From contig CAXAMN010023339.1 of assembly GCA_963970005.1 (NCBI GenBank), positions 502,820 through 566,819 of the forward strand: 64,000 nucleotides of DNA, written 5' to 3'. The notes beneath the pieces were generated by a model. The model worked only from the letters and a program-made list of their open reading frames with translations, did no database searches and had not been told where the DNA came from. The position numbers were made by a program, and so were the translations under genes. Shown piece after piece: positions 27,337 through 37,861 of the stretch; within the stretch, counting starts at the first letter, position 1; each line of letters opens with the position of its first letter. This DNA comes from Durusdinium trenchii. Taxonomy: Eukaryota; Sar; Dinophyceae; Suessiales; Symbiodiniaceae.

Positions 27337-28159
27337 GATCCAGACCCCAGCAGCATGGGCTTTGGGTGGAAGAGCGTCAAGGACATCAGAGGAACGAAAT
27401 CCACTTGGAGAGTGTCACGCAACGATGACATGGATGAATTAAAATTTACATACTGCAAAAATCCATGCCCATGGTGTAGGTTTGTTGCAGTATTGCAGGC
27501 GAAGGTCCCCTCTTTGGCAAACAGATTCGCATTTTTGTATGACAACGGCCGAACAGACCCCGAATCCAAATCGACGCCGCTGATTTCGTGTGGCCTGCGT
27601 AAATTTCAAGCCTGCCTCCTTCTACGTGAGCGGTGGCATAGCCGGAGCATGCCGGAGCTATTTTTGTTTTGGCAAATGCCTGGTGGGTAGGGCTGACTGG
27701 GTCAGCTACCTTGGCGGTTCCTTGGGGTAAGTAATGCCAAATTCATCCGAAGCCAACAGGCATGACTCAACTTGCTCAGCCTTTGCCCTTGACAACCGTG
27801 AAGAAACACATCCTAGCCATTCAAACGATCCCAGTCAAGAACACGCACCCTTCATGACGCGTATGCTACGTGCTGTAATGCGTGTGATGCCATGCTGGCA
27901 CACCGTTGTCGCCAGCACCACACCTTATAGACATGAATCGACATCAACTGCGCTTGCCATCCTCAGTGAAGCTTGCGCCTTTCTTCAGATCAGTTCCTAT
28001 TTTCCCCATTGGTCATCACTCAGTTTGAGAAAAGCACCGATGTCCTGTAGTGAGAGTTGGGACGGAGCAGATGTCGCTTTCCCCAGACTCCGTGTGACCA
28101 AAAAAGAGCATGTCGCCTTGCTTCGGCCCGCCAGGTCGGCGCTTCCGGTCGGGCCCGCC

Positions 28160-28305
28160 ACCGCGCCACCGTCACGTCGACGCAGGACATCCTCCACACG
28201 GATTTGGAGCCCGGCGAAGCGCTACTGGAGCCACCGGAGATCCTCCCCAGCGCGGCCACCGAACCGCAGCCCTTAGCCGCGCTCTTTAGGACCAGTGTGC
28301 CGGGG
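28160..28305 (+). CDS. Unassigned exon-like segment
   Basis: The + frame is open with strongly GC-biased third positions. It encodes an acidic, proline-rich stretch that includes TQDILHTDLEPGEALLEPPE and then AATEPQPLAALF. It has no recognised domain. By position it could be a 3' exon of the upstream kinase or a 5' exon of the hydrolase that follows. The boundaries are estimated from where the codon bias fades and are not tied to splice sites. Confidence 0.35.
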
Positions 28306-28630
28306 TTTGGGGGGGGGGAGGGAGAGGCAGAAGAAGGCTATTGGGATTCAAGTTCTGAGTGAGTGGTTTCTGCAGTCCAAAGCCAACAGAGATGCGTTTC
28401 AAGGGAACGTAAAGTGGTTTCTGCAGCAAGTCGGGTAAAAGTTTGCAATGTTCAAGATCTGCATGTAAAAACTTGTTGGATGTCCGGCTGGTGCGTCCAA
28501 AATATAACAATAACACCAACAGAGCCGCTGGCCCATGTTTTAACATGCCACAGTTTCCTGGAACTCTAACGCTCAATCTCAACGATGTAACATTTAACAT
28601 TCTGCATGACCACAATCTGGTGAATTATAG

Positions 28631-31600
28631 GCAGATCAAATGCTTCAGACTGGGGATGTATTCCAAAAGTGCTTGGAACTTTTGGATGAGTTTGTTGCTC
28701 GCAGCTCTGCAGCGGCCTGCCCCAGGACCATTCATTTCGCCGCAACGAAGCATCAAAATCAAACCAGGAAGACACTAGTATTGCACATAGCGTGCAGTCA
28801 CTGGTGCTTGGCTGTTTCTTCTTAGGGGGTTGCATGTTTTCACAAATACACTGGGGTGCCAAAAGTTGCGCTTCTTGACTTGCAAAACATCACAAACCCT
28901 TTCCCCTTAGTAAATTTAAACGGGTGTGGAAATCTGACCGTGCTGTACCTGCCACGCAAAATGGACGTGTTAATCCGATCCGCTGTAGACCGCAAGTGTC
29001 ATGTTGGAACAGAGTAAGAAGCGTAAACTTTAGGGTTCTTGAAGTATAGTCTATTCCTTAGTGCTGGCATGGCAACATCTTGCCCCTTGGGCCCAAATAT
29101 GTTCTAATGGACCTCGGGTGAACTGCACCAAAAAGCGCAGGGTTTCTGCCAATTGCTATTGTCTCAGAATTGGCTGCCGGGAATTGACGGGAAGACGGAA
29201 AGACCGTGGTTGGGACACCCATTGATTTTGGGGTGAAGAGCGTGGTTTCCTGTAGATATCTGTAGATGTTGCTTTTTACCAATCGATTGCTGCCTGCACC
29301 GCAGAGATCAGATGCTCAGGAACCCTCAGAGGACGCCCTACATCAATCATCCGCTGGCCGTGGCCCGGATCTTGGCGGAGGTCGGTATCCGCGACTTGAA
29401 GACGCTGCAAGCGGCGCTCCTGCACGATACCTTGGAGGACGGCCGTCCTTGCGGTCGATCGTGTGAGCTTAAGGTACGGAGGTGTTTCTAGGAAGGTGCA
29501 CAGTGGTATAGGTGTTGTCGCACATGGAATGTTTGTTTTGATGAATGTAACGAGGGAGTGAACGGATAGGAGACTCTTAGGAAGGCTGTGTCAGATGAGG
29601 GCCACTTATCATTTTGTAACTTAAAAGCTGATATGTATATTCTATTATATTCTACATATATTGATTTTTTGAAATAGCTTAGCGGTTTGCGTTAGGGCTG
29701 CCAAATGCTGCGACTCCTTTTCTTGACCTTGCAACTGACACAACTGCATTGCACATGATTTTTGTTGATACTTTTGACATGTTAAAACCTTTTCTTAATC
29801 CTTTATAGCCCAGGTGCCGCCTACATGAGGTATTCTTTCGGCTTCAAGGGCTGCGGGATAATTTTGGTGTTCTCGGAGCCATGGCCTTCCGATTCGCCGT
29901 GCTGGCCTTCCTTGGCATGGCTGCTGGGGATTTCATTGCACAGTACAAGAGTCTCGGTTGCTTTGAAACAGCAATTGAGTCAGTTGGTTCAAGGCCTCTC
30001 CTGGTGAGTCACTGTGAACGGCAGCTATCCAACAGAGAGTGGGTTCAGAATGATTAGCACAAACCCCAGTTTTATGTAATGTTGTCCTTGGGTGTAATCT
30101 ACGTTGATGAAATATGCTTACATATGAATAAGGACCCTTACATTCATACCTGCATACATACATTCATACATTAAAAAACTGTATATCAGCATGTGACTCA
30201 ATGGTTTCACAGTTTGTGGCTCGCCCGGTGAGGAAATGCCTAGGGACTTGCCTGGCACATTTCCAAATTTGCAACGCTCAGCAGGTAGCCCAGGCAGCCA
30301 TTAATTTAGACAAGAGTGCGACGGCTGGCTGTGGGCCGGTGGCTTTCCAATGCAACATCGGCTGCTATCAAATGGCGACGCGGGCGAATGCTTGGACCCG
30401 CGCTCAATGCCAAGAAGTGTGCACCAATGGGCACGCACTGTGCGAGACCATGGACGCTTGGCTCATGAAAGGGTGAACTCTTTGTTTTGGGGGAAGGAAG
30501 CACCTTGTTAGCCTTAACAGCCATCATTTTGGTCCGAACCAAGTCGCCTAAGGAAACTGCGGATGCCATAAGTGCTGCCTTGGGCTCCAAGAGTGCATCT
30601 GGGTGTTTCTCCTTGGGCATGAGCTGCCTTGGGGTGTGTCCGGCCTCGTTGAAGCACGCCGCTTCTGGTGAGGCCCTCTCGGTCTCGGCGGACTTCCACC
30701 ACCGCACCGAGATCGTGCTCCGGAACAGCACCGCGCCAAATGGGAGTCCCAACAGCACGAAGGTGGTGAATGCGAGTGGGAACCCAATCCTCTACCCCTG
30801 AGAGGGTCAGCTTGAGCAGCCACTGAGAGCTACTGATGCTGCAGTTTTTGAAAGTTTTGAGCGCTTGAATATTGATTTTGGTTTGGGCAAGGGCACCTGG
30901 CCCTTCTAATCCCCTTTTGAGCGCTGTTTTGTTTCTACTTCGGTAAGCCAGGCATGGGGCAAGGCACAAGCTCCCCCCAATCCAAGTGCATTGTGACGTT
31001 GACATTGATGACAGTTGGTTCAAAAGGCTGGCATTGCCATTGGACAAGTGCAAGCGCCTGGAAATCTCCTGTTGGGGGAATGGCAGAACTGATTAAATAA
31101 CATTCAATAATCCTTGCTGATTTCCAACGGCAATTGAGATACACGTCACATATACTGCATATACTCTCAGAAAAGATTAGAAAAGCGGGTGACCAAAAGG
31201 AATCGTCGCAACATTTAAAAAATAAATCAGTAAGTTCGTTGGTTGGGAGTGGCCCTGGCTGGGTAGACTGGGCCAAATCTTCCGAACATGACTCAGGGGG
31301 TCGGAAAAACAGGGGGTCGGTCTCCCTGTTTGAGCTACAGTTACATGTCCATCTGCACAGATGAAACGGCAGCCTTTCTTGGATCATTCAGCTGTCGGCG
31401 CTGACCATGTCATGACTTTCTCGAGGGAACGAGCCGAACGAGCTGTAGATCATCTGAGTGAAGACGGTTTTTTTTTTGCGTGGAACAGCATCCCCTCCAC
31501 CGTTTCCATAATCCATCTCCACGTGCCTAACTAGTACAACTAGTTAGGACATGCTAGGACTGGTGCTGAATTAGCACATCTCACCAGCGGTTCCAAACAT

Positions 31601-34600
31601 TCAATGATGACATCGCTCCCGACTCAGCACCAGATACGACACAGAGGTTGAGAGACCTTGTGGGACCCAAAAGGGTCCCCGACACCTTTGCATTTTGTGG
31701 AGGAAGCAGTCTTTCAGGGTGCCATTCAACCCGGGTCCATGTCAGTTCTTTTTTTGGAATGTATTTGAAGGAGTGTTAGCACGGTCTACTTTATGCTAAC
31801 AGGGGGGGTATAAACCGATGTGAGTGTTGTTAATGTTGTTTGTTGTTTTGTTTGGTTTATACTGCATCCGCTTAGGCTCATGACCTTTGCATAGGCACAC
31901 GACCACTCCTGAGATCCAAGAGAGGTACGTATTAAACAGGCGATGCATATTCATATACTAGGGCCGCTCCACCTTTCTTAGGTAAATGTTCATCTTCTCT
32001 ATATATATATATATAGATAGATACAGGTATATACATCTTGGATGATCTTGGGTTTGTTTGTCCTATCACCTCACCTCTAACAGTCTATTTTAGAGAATGA
32101 TATGGCTGTTGCTAACTATCATCATCCACGGTTACTGGTAGTAGGATAGGCCCAAGCAGGTAACCAGGTAGACCTTCCGCCAACTCTTTTGCATCCTCTG
32201 CACCGCCTTCCGCACGTTTCCAGGACACCGAAGCCACGCGCGCGGAGCTGGAGGCGGCCTTTGGTGCAGAGGCGATGGGATGGTTTGGATTCATTGGGAA
32301 TGTAGAATGTTTTGTCCATTTTTATTGTAATAATTTATATCTGAACCCCCCATGTGAAGAGTTTGAAGAATGTTTACACTCCAAATGGGGGGTTATGAAT
32401 CAAGATCAGGTGGGGTGGGTTGGTTGCTGCTTATCATCGAACAGATCATCGATCTCAGATGCAAAAAGAACGTAACAATCTTGTTTGTTTGAGGTAGACA
32501 TAGGTGGACGAAATGGGCAAGATCACACTTGGATTTGGTGAAATGATAGAGTAGCAGGAAAAACGATCCTTGATGTCCGCAATACGATCCTTGTCCCTCC
32601 TGGCACATGAGGGGTTGATCCCTCACCCACGGTCGGCCACAACGGCAGGCTCTCCGTTGTTGATCGTATGTGGCTCACAACCTCAAGAACCCCCCCGGGG
32701 AAAACCGCGTCGTCGCCGGTTCGGGGGATGTTGGAAGGATCCGCATCCCACCCAGTCGGATCAACTGCCAGATGCTGCCAGTGAACCCCTTGCTTTCTCC
32801 GCTCAAGAACAGGTGGAGCATTCAATGAACCCGTTTTTCTTCCGTTCGACAACGGCTGCCCACCGGAGCCACCTCACCAGCGGGCGGCCCGAGCGTCCAC
32901 CGCGGGCTGCCCGGCCACGGCACCAAGGTGGCCAACTTGGTGCATGCCCTCACCGACGAGGAAGGCGAGGTCGGGAGCTGAATCAGAGTCATAGGTCGGG
33001 CCCGATAGCCTGTACAACTGTCGGATTGTTGGGTTAATATCCACTCGCATTACTATAATTATAGTCACATTCAACAATTGTAACCCCCCCGGTACCTAGC
33101 TAGTCATGGTATAGATGCAAGCCAACATGTACGTCATTATGTAGACAGCAAATTTAAAACACATTTTGCCACCAGCGAATGCAAGGGGCCGGCAGGTTAC
33201 ATTTCTCAAATACTCCATGGCATGCCTTCAGTAGACATTGTGCTTCGTCCGGGGGTGTTTGGTCTCTTCCGGTGTATCAGCATGCTGCACCTGAAGATAT
33301 CGCGCCGTGCATGAATTAAGATTGGGAGACCTCCCAGCTTGACCCCCCTGGAAATGTTCGGGAAATCGACCAGTCGAATCCCGTCGACCCATTGGCCGTG
33401 CGGTCCCCTCTGCGCGCCAAAAACCCCCCGCGCACGCGCGCGCGCGCGACTGAAGGCACGGTGAGACGGGAGCATGGGGATCAGCTGTCGGACAGACCAT
33501 AGATGTCGAGAGCATGGCCCGGAAGGGTAAAATACATTAAAAAAAGAGACAACCAGAAACACGACGAACTCCCAAAGCCCTCTTTTTGCTCTTTTGTTAG
33601 TCAAAGGCGGTCGCCTGTGACAATACTCCAAAAGCCCTTGAAACAATAACAACGGCGAGAGGGACTGCGAGATTGAGTCATAGAGTCTCACCTGCCAGAA
33701 GTTACTCTTTTGTTCTCACGCAACAAACCCAACAAATTCCCTCACCCCTTGCTCGCCACTGGCCCTCATCAGCGGGTATGGGTAGTGCATGGTAGTGCTA
33801 TGTAGTGCCCATGTGAGCCCAATGTCCCAGACACTCGATGGAACTGGAAGACTTATTTATATGGAGATATATGGAGAACCTCTTCTTGGGCAGAATTTGG
33901 AAGGAAATGATTGGCTAAGATCGTGCCTTGCATGCCTTACACAGAAACCGGATCCAGGCCTTCGGCCCTTGCATCAGAAGTTCCGGCAGCTCCGCCCCTG
34001 GGAAGGGAAGGGAAGCGGCTTCCGACATGTCAGTTCCACCACGCACAGATCTGGCGATCTGAGGTTGCTGAAGAGGAATGAAGCGGCTCCAGCAGTCCCA
34101 AAGGAGTCTTATCCAAGGGTGCCCCTGTCAGATCACTGGATAGGACTGCGACCAGAAACGCCACCCCTTTGCGACTTCTTGGTTCCGATGTTTCTTTTGA
34201 TCATCCTTGATTTTCACTCCGGGCCAAGATCCACTCCGGGCCGAGTCGATTTGGGTTGATAGAAACCCAAGATCGGTGCCATGGATCACCTGCAACACCA
34301 TTCTTTCTCGAAAGATTAGGGACACCCCCACTCAACAAAAACCGGTGGACAGTTTGTTCACCTTTCTTTTCCAGGGAGGCTCGAGGGGGTGATTTGCCTT
34401 CAGAGACTCAGATTAGATACATGTTTTATACATGTAAAGTATGCAAGCTGAACAAATGTACTCCCTGAAGACAGATCAACCTGTCACAGATGGCAGCACT
34501 GGACTTCAGGTGAGCAGCCCTCCTTTTCCAACCGACGTTCACGTTCACGATGGAACCGTTCGCCCCCACGTGCGCGGCCACGCACGCGACCAGAGGATTT

Positions 34601-34998
34601 GCTCCGAGGTCGGGTGAAGTCGTTACCGCTGAAGGCGAAGTTGGTCCGGTTCCTTGGCTTTCACTTACCCTGGCACCCCATGAGACTGCCATATTTGCCT
34701 ACATTTTGGGGGGGTCAGACATGGAGCGCACGTGTTTGGGTTAGGGATGATGTTTAGTGTAAAGTTTATTTCTGGGTGAATCCAGTGACACACAGGGGGA
34801 TAGACGTGGGGCATATTCAGATTCATGTGTTACACTCTTTTTGGGTCCTCCCGGTCACAAATCCGCAGTTGTCCAAGGATCGCGGATAAGCTCCACAACG
34901 TCTGGGACATCATGCACCATGGCATCCCAGGCGCTGCCCTTCTCCGACCTGCCGGTTGGACTGGAAGGAGACCTGAATTCCCCACAGAGGTTAAGTGA
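28631..34998 (+). CDS. MESH1/HDDC3-type HD-domain hydrolase (SpoT-like (p)ppGpp/NADPH phosphohydrolase)
   Basis: Exons placed by homology and phase: 28631-28770 (after tatag; contains [12 protein letters not shown]), 29320-29437 (TPYINHP ... [11 protein letters not shown]), 32224-32271 ([16 protein letters not shown]), 32928-32969 ([14 protein letters not shown]), 34471-34509 ([12 protein letters not shown]) and 34878 onward ([15 protein letters not shown]). The four metal ligands known in human MESH1 (His35 of INHP, His61-Asp62 of LLHD, Asp122 of the ADK motif) all have counterparts. Family members are soluble Mn-dependent enzymes that remove pyrophosphate from (p)ppGpp and can also dephosphorylate NADPH. 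A segment of about ten codons before 34471 is not located. The C-terminus is uncertain: reading on past 34930 reaches a stop at 34996-34998 through PAGW, which resembles the family's P-x-GW but is shortened. Three introns need GA or GC donors. The 2.8-kb intron 29438-32223 contains another gene. The 5' exons are not identified. Confidence 0.72.
29881..30476 (+). CDS. Small secreted cysteine-rich protein (128 aa), two exons, nested in a hydrolase intron
   Basis: Exon 1 is 29881-30003 (41 codons, donor gtgagt) and exon 2 is 30213-30476 (after tttcacag, stop tga). They join in phase 0. The N-terminus [16 protein letters not shown] is a good signal peptide (short basic n-region, hydrophobic core, small residues at the likely cleavage site). 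The mature part has ten cysteines, nine of them in exon 2 as three clusters: C-x3-C-x6-C ([12 protein letters not shown]), C-x6-C-x3-C (CGPVAFQC then NIGC) and C-x3-C-x6-C ([12 protein letters not shown]). Paired CxxxC motifs in helical segments recall helical-hairpin disulfide folds, but I recognise no named family. A possible cis- or trans-splice acceptor (cccag) lies about 65 bp upstream of the ATG. The gene sits wholly inside the intron between hydrolase exons 29437 and 32224, on the same strand. Confidence 0.7.
31526..31548. repeat. Perfect 10-bp inverted repeat with 3-nt loop
   Basis: The sequence cctaactagt, aca, actagttagg forms a perfect hairpin. It is isolated, not followed by a T run and not near a gene end, so no function is assigned. 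Confidence 0.6.
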
Positions 34999-35948
34999 CC
35001 GCAATATTAGGACCCTGGGGTACCTATAACTATAGGATCCATTAGACTAGGGTTCTTCAACCTCTGCATGAATGGGGATAGGTCAAAACTTGGAGCCCGA
35101 CCGGTTCACCAAGTTTCCAACAACCGGTCCAGCGGTCGGTCAACCGGTAGGTCTCCACACACCATGACCCCGGTCGGTCACCAGCAAGTCTTCTCCGGTC
35201 AGGGTGGGCCGATCTCCTGATCCCTCTGCCAAGAGGCTCTCCAGCTCATCAGGGCCTCCAGTCATGCCTATCAGGTTCATCATGTTGTTTTTTTCCCAGT
35301 GCTTGGCTCGACTCTGACGGAGCGCTACGGTAGCGCTCGCAGGTTGGTCCAAGGGGAAGACGGAGCGCTACGTCGCCTGGGCCTGTGAGATGGTCGATGC
35401 TCTCAGGCTCACGCTTCGCGGGGTGCGGAGTTGAAAGATGGGTCGATTTCGACATAACGTTGGATCTTAATTGGCAACCCCCCCTAGTTTTTTTCCAAGC
35501 ATACTACCAGCCCAAACTATCTCCGTTTGTACAAGACTCCTCCGGAGGTTCCACATGGTTGCCGCAATTTCTTGCTGATCTGCCACCCTGCAAAACAAAC
35601 TCCCTTACAGACATTGCAGGTTTTCCGCGTGCCACCATACATGATATGAGTATAATGCACCCCGCGGACACCACTCATCCCATCACATGGGATTTGCACC
35701 AGAACCTCAAGATCACTCAAACTTTTGTATTTGGGCAACTTAGTACCATAACGCAAACAGCACAAACCCTTGACTGAGGATTCCCACTCATGGCCTTAGA
35801 GACAACAGGAAAGCATCCTTGGTGCACTAGACCTAATTTTCTTCGGAAGTTTACAGGTACTTTGCTGACGCAACCAAAATTGCACACGAGGCAACAACCA
35901 CTTGTTTAAGCGCCAAGCTCGTCCTAAAATGAAGGAGTTAGCCTTATC
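34999..35948. other. No gene recognised
   Basis: This stretch between the hydrolase and the RNase H remnant contains short repeated motifs: accggt/cggtc-rich copies at about 35098-35180, and two copies of cggagcgctacg at about 35318-35372. No exon could be supported. Confidence 0.45.
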
Positions 35949-36475
35949 TTATTTATATGGGGCAAAGGCCACGGCTGCTTCCCCAGCAAGGGAATCAGCA
36001 GCAGCATTAGCATGCCAGGACCAAGCCGGACGACCCAAGTCAATGTGATCTTGGAGACTCATGTGTGATTTAACCTTGCACAGCTCCACAGAGCGACGAT
36101 CCAACCTTCTAAGTCTCATTTTCGGATCTCCATTGGGGTTACCAACATGCTTATTGTGTGAGACCTTTTTCCAAGTAGTTTGCACATAAGACGCATCAAA
36201 GGCAACTTGGACAGGCCCATCATGCCAAGACAAGGCTTCCAATGCCCTCACCAGAGCCATAAGTTCAGCTCGAGGGACAGTATTGCAAGCTTCATCACAT
36301 CACTATCAAGTAAAGCACCAGACATGGTACCAATCACAACAAACTCATCGCCATCAATGCGAAGAGCAACCACAGCCCATGCAGATTTCCGAAGACGGGG
36401 GTCATCACTGAAAGGACCACCCGAACCATCAGTTCCCAAGAGGATTGTGGCGCCTGTTTCAACATTATGGTCATG
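35949..36475 (-). pseudogene. Orphan RNase H domain of a retroelement, one frameshift
   Basis: Read on the - strand, the first part (about 36475-36300) encodes ILLGTDGSGGPFSDD followed by KSAWAVVALRIDGDEF. The second part (about 36300-35949) is in another frame and encodes NTVPRAELMALVRALEAL, VQVAFDASYV, VELCKVKSHMSLQDH and NAAADSLAGEAA. These are the RNase H catalytic landmarks in order: Asp of TDGSG (codon at 36428-36430), Glu of RAEL (36264-36266), Asp of FDAS and Asp of the NAAAD segment. The frame shifts once near 36300. Such domains end many dinoflagellate LINE polyproteins. No endonuclease or RT remnant is seen adjacent, so this is a fragment. A microsatellite lies just upstream of its 5' side. 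Confidence 0.75.
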
Positions 36476-36541
36476 AAAAATACCAACAGCAACCCCCCCT
36501 AGCAAACAATTGAGGGAGTATGAATAGAATCCCCGCCACAA

Positions 36542-36805
36542 AAACCATTGGCAGCATTCGTAGCAGTAGTCGTAGTCGTAGTGGTAGTTGAAATAGCTGT
36601 AGTAGTAGTCGTTGTCTTCGTTGTCGTCGTGGCAGTAGTAGTGGTGGTGCTGGTAGTAGTAGAAGTAGAAGTAGTAGTAGTAGAAGTAGTAGTAGTAGGA
36701 GTAGTAGGAGGAGTAGTAGTAGTAGTAGATAGTAGTAGTGCTTGCAGTAGTAGCAGTAGTAGTAGTAGTAGTGCTTGCAGTAGTAGCAGTAGTAGCACTA
36801 TGTAG
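36542..36805. repeat. Long interrupted TAG/AGT trinucleotide microsatellite
   Basis: About 260 bp of imperfect AGT/TAG/CAG triplets. It makes artificial poly-Val, poly-Ser and poly-Thr frames on both strands. Confidence 0.9.
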
Positions 36806-37861
36806 TACTAGTCCTAGCAGTCGTAGTGTAGTAGAAGAGTCAAGTAAGGATTGGAAAGGACGGCAATAACAGAACAATAATCAAGTCAGTTGTTGTTTCC
36901 CTTAGGGCTCCAAGTTTGCATATTCATCCCACCCCCAAACAATTGATATGATTCACTTCCCCTGGGCTGGTGTATTACCCCCTTGAAAAATTGTTTGGAG
37001 CATTGAAATCGAGTTTTAATACGCGTTTTTGAAACCGATTTCCAGGTCAGAATTCGATGAATCAAGCATACCTCAGGAGAGTTAAGTAAGGATGTTAAAG
37101 GGGTCGCACTAGCAGAATAGAAAAGTAATCAAACAAATAAAAACACCCCGGATGAAAGAACTTGAATTTTACTATTTCCTAGGCCACTAAACCATTCAGG
37201 GTGTTGTATTATTCCGTCCTATTGTTCCTAATTTGGATCTAACATCATTAGAAGCAGACGTTGAAGCTTGATTAAAGAACTCGTTGTATGTCATAATGTT
37301 GCATATATTCGCCAATCATGTTGTATCCTGTCGTTTGCGTAGAGCAGATGCACCATTGTTGTTTGCGCCAAGACGGCAAATCTTGTTTCGACGACATGCC
37401 CAGTCCAGCACCAGTTTCGACTTGGAAGGGGGTCAGTCTGGCGTGAGTGATTGCGACCTCGGGCGGACTGAAGTTAAAATCTCCGTGGTGATGATATTGT
37501 CACGTGACCACGTGACCCAAGACCAGGGTATACCAGGCTGCAGGAAGTGAACGGTCACCGGATGTCTTCACGCTTACCCTGGTTCCATTTTAGCCGGAAT
37601 CTGGGGGATACGTTGAAGACCCGAAAACGATTTTGAATAATATGTTGGAATCACATTCCAGCTGTCAGCAGCTTACTGCACTATATCCTCCTACTGTATC
37701 GTGTAGGGCAGACGAAGGTGTCCAACAGTTCCCAAAAGGATTGAAATTGAATGAAATTGAAGGGTGCCAGCTTGCTCGCTCATGAAATTCACGTTTTCCC
37801 CACGATGATGTGCCTCCCAAACCGCGCGTATCGGCGGTTCCAAGCGCCAGTGACCTCGCAG
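36806..37861. other. No gene recognised
   Basis: Moderately AT-rich sequence with no frame showing coding bias. Nothing is seen apart from short homopolymer and A-rich runs near 37080-37160. Confidence 0.45.

Noticed and set aside
36548-36805. Open frames rich in Val, Ser, Thr or Tyr on both strands
   Set aside because: They are translations of the TAG/AGT trinucleotide microsatellite, not genes.
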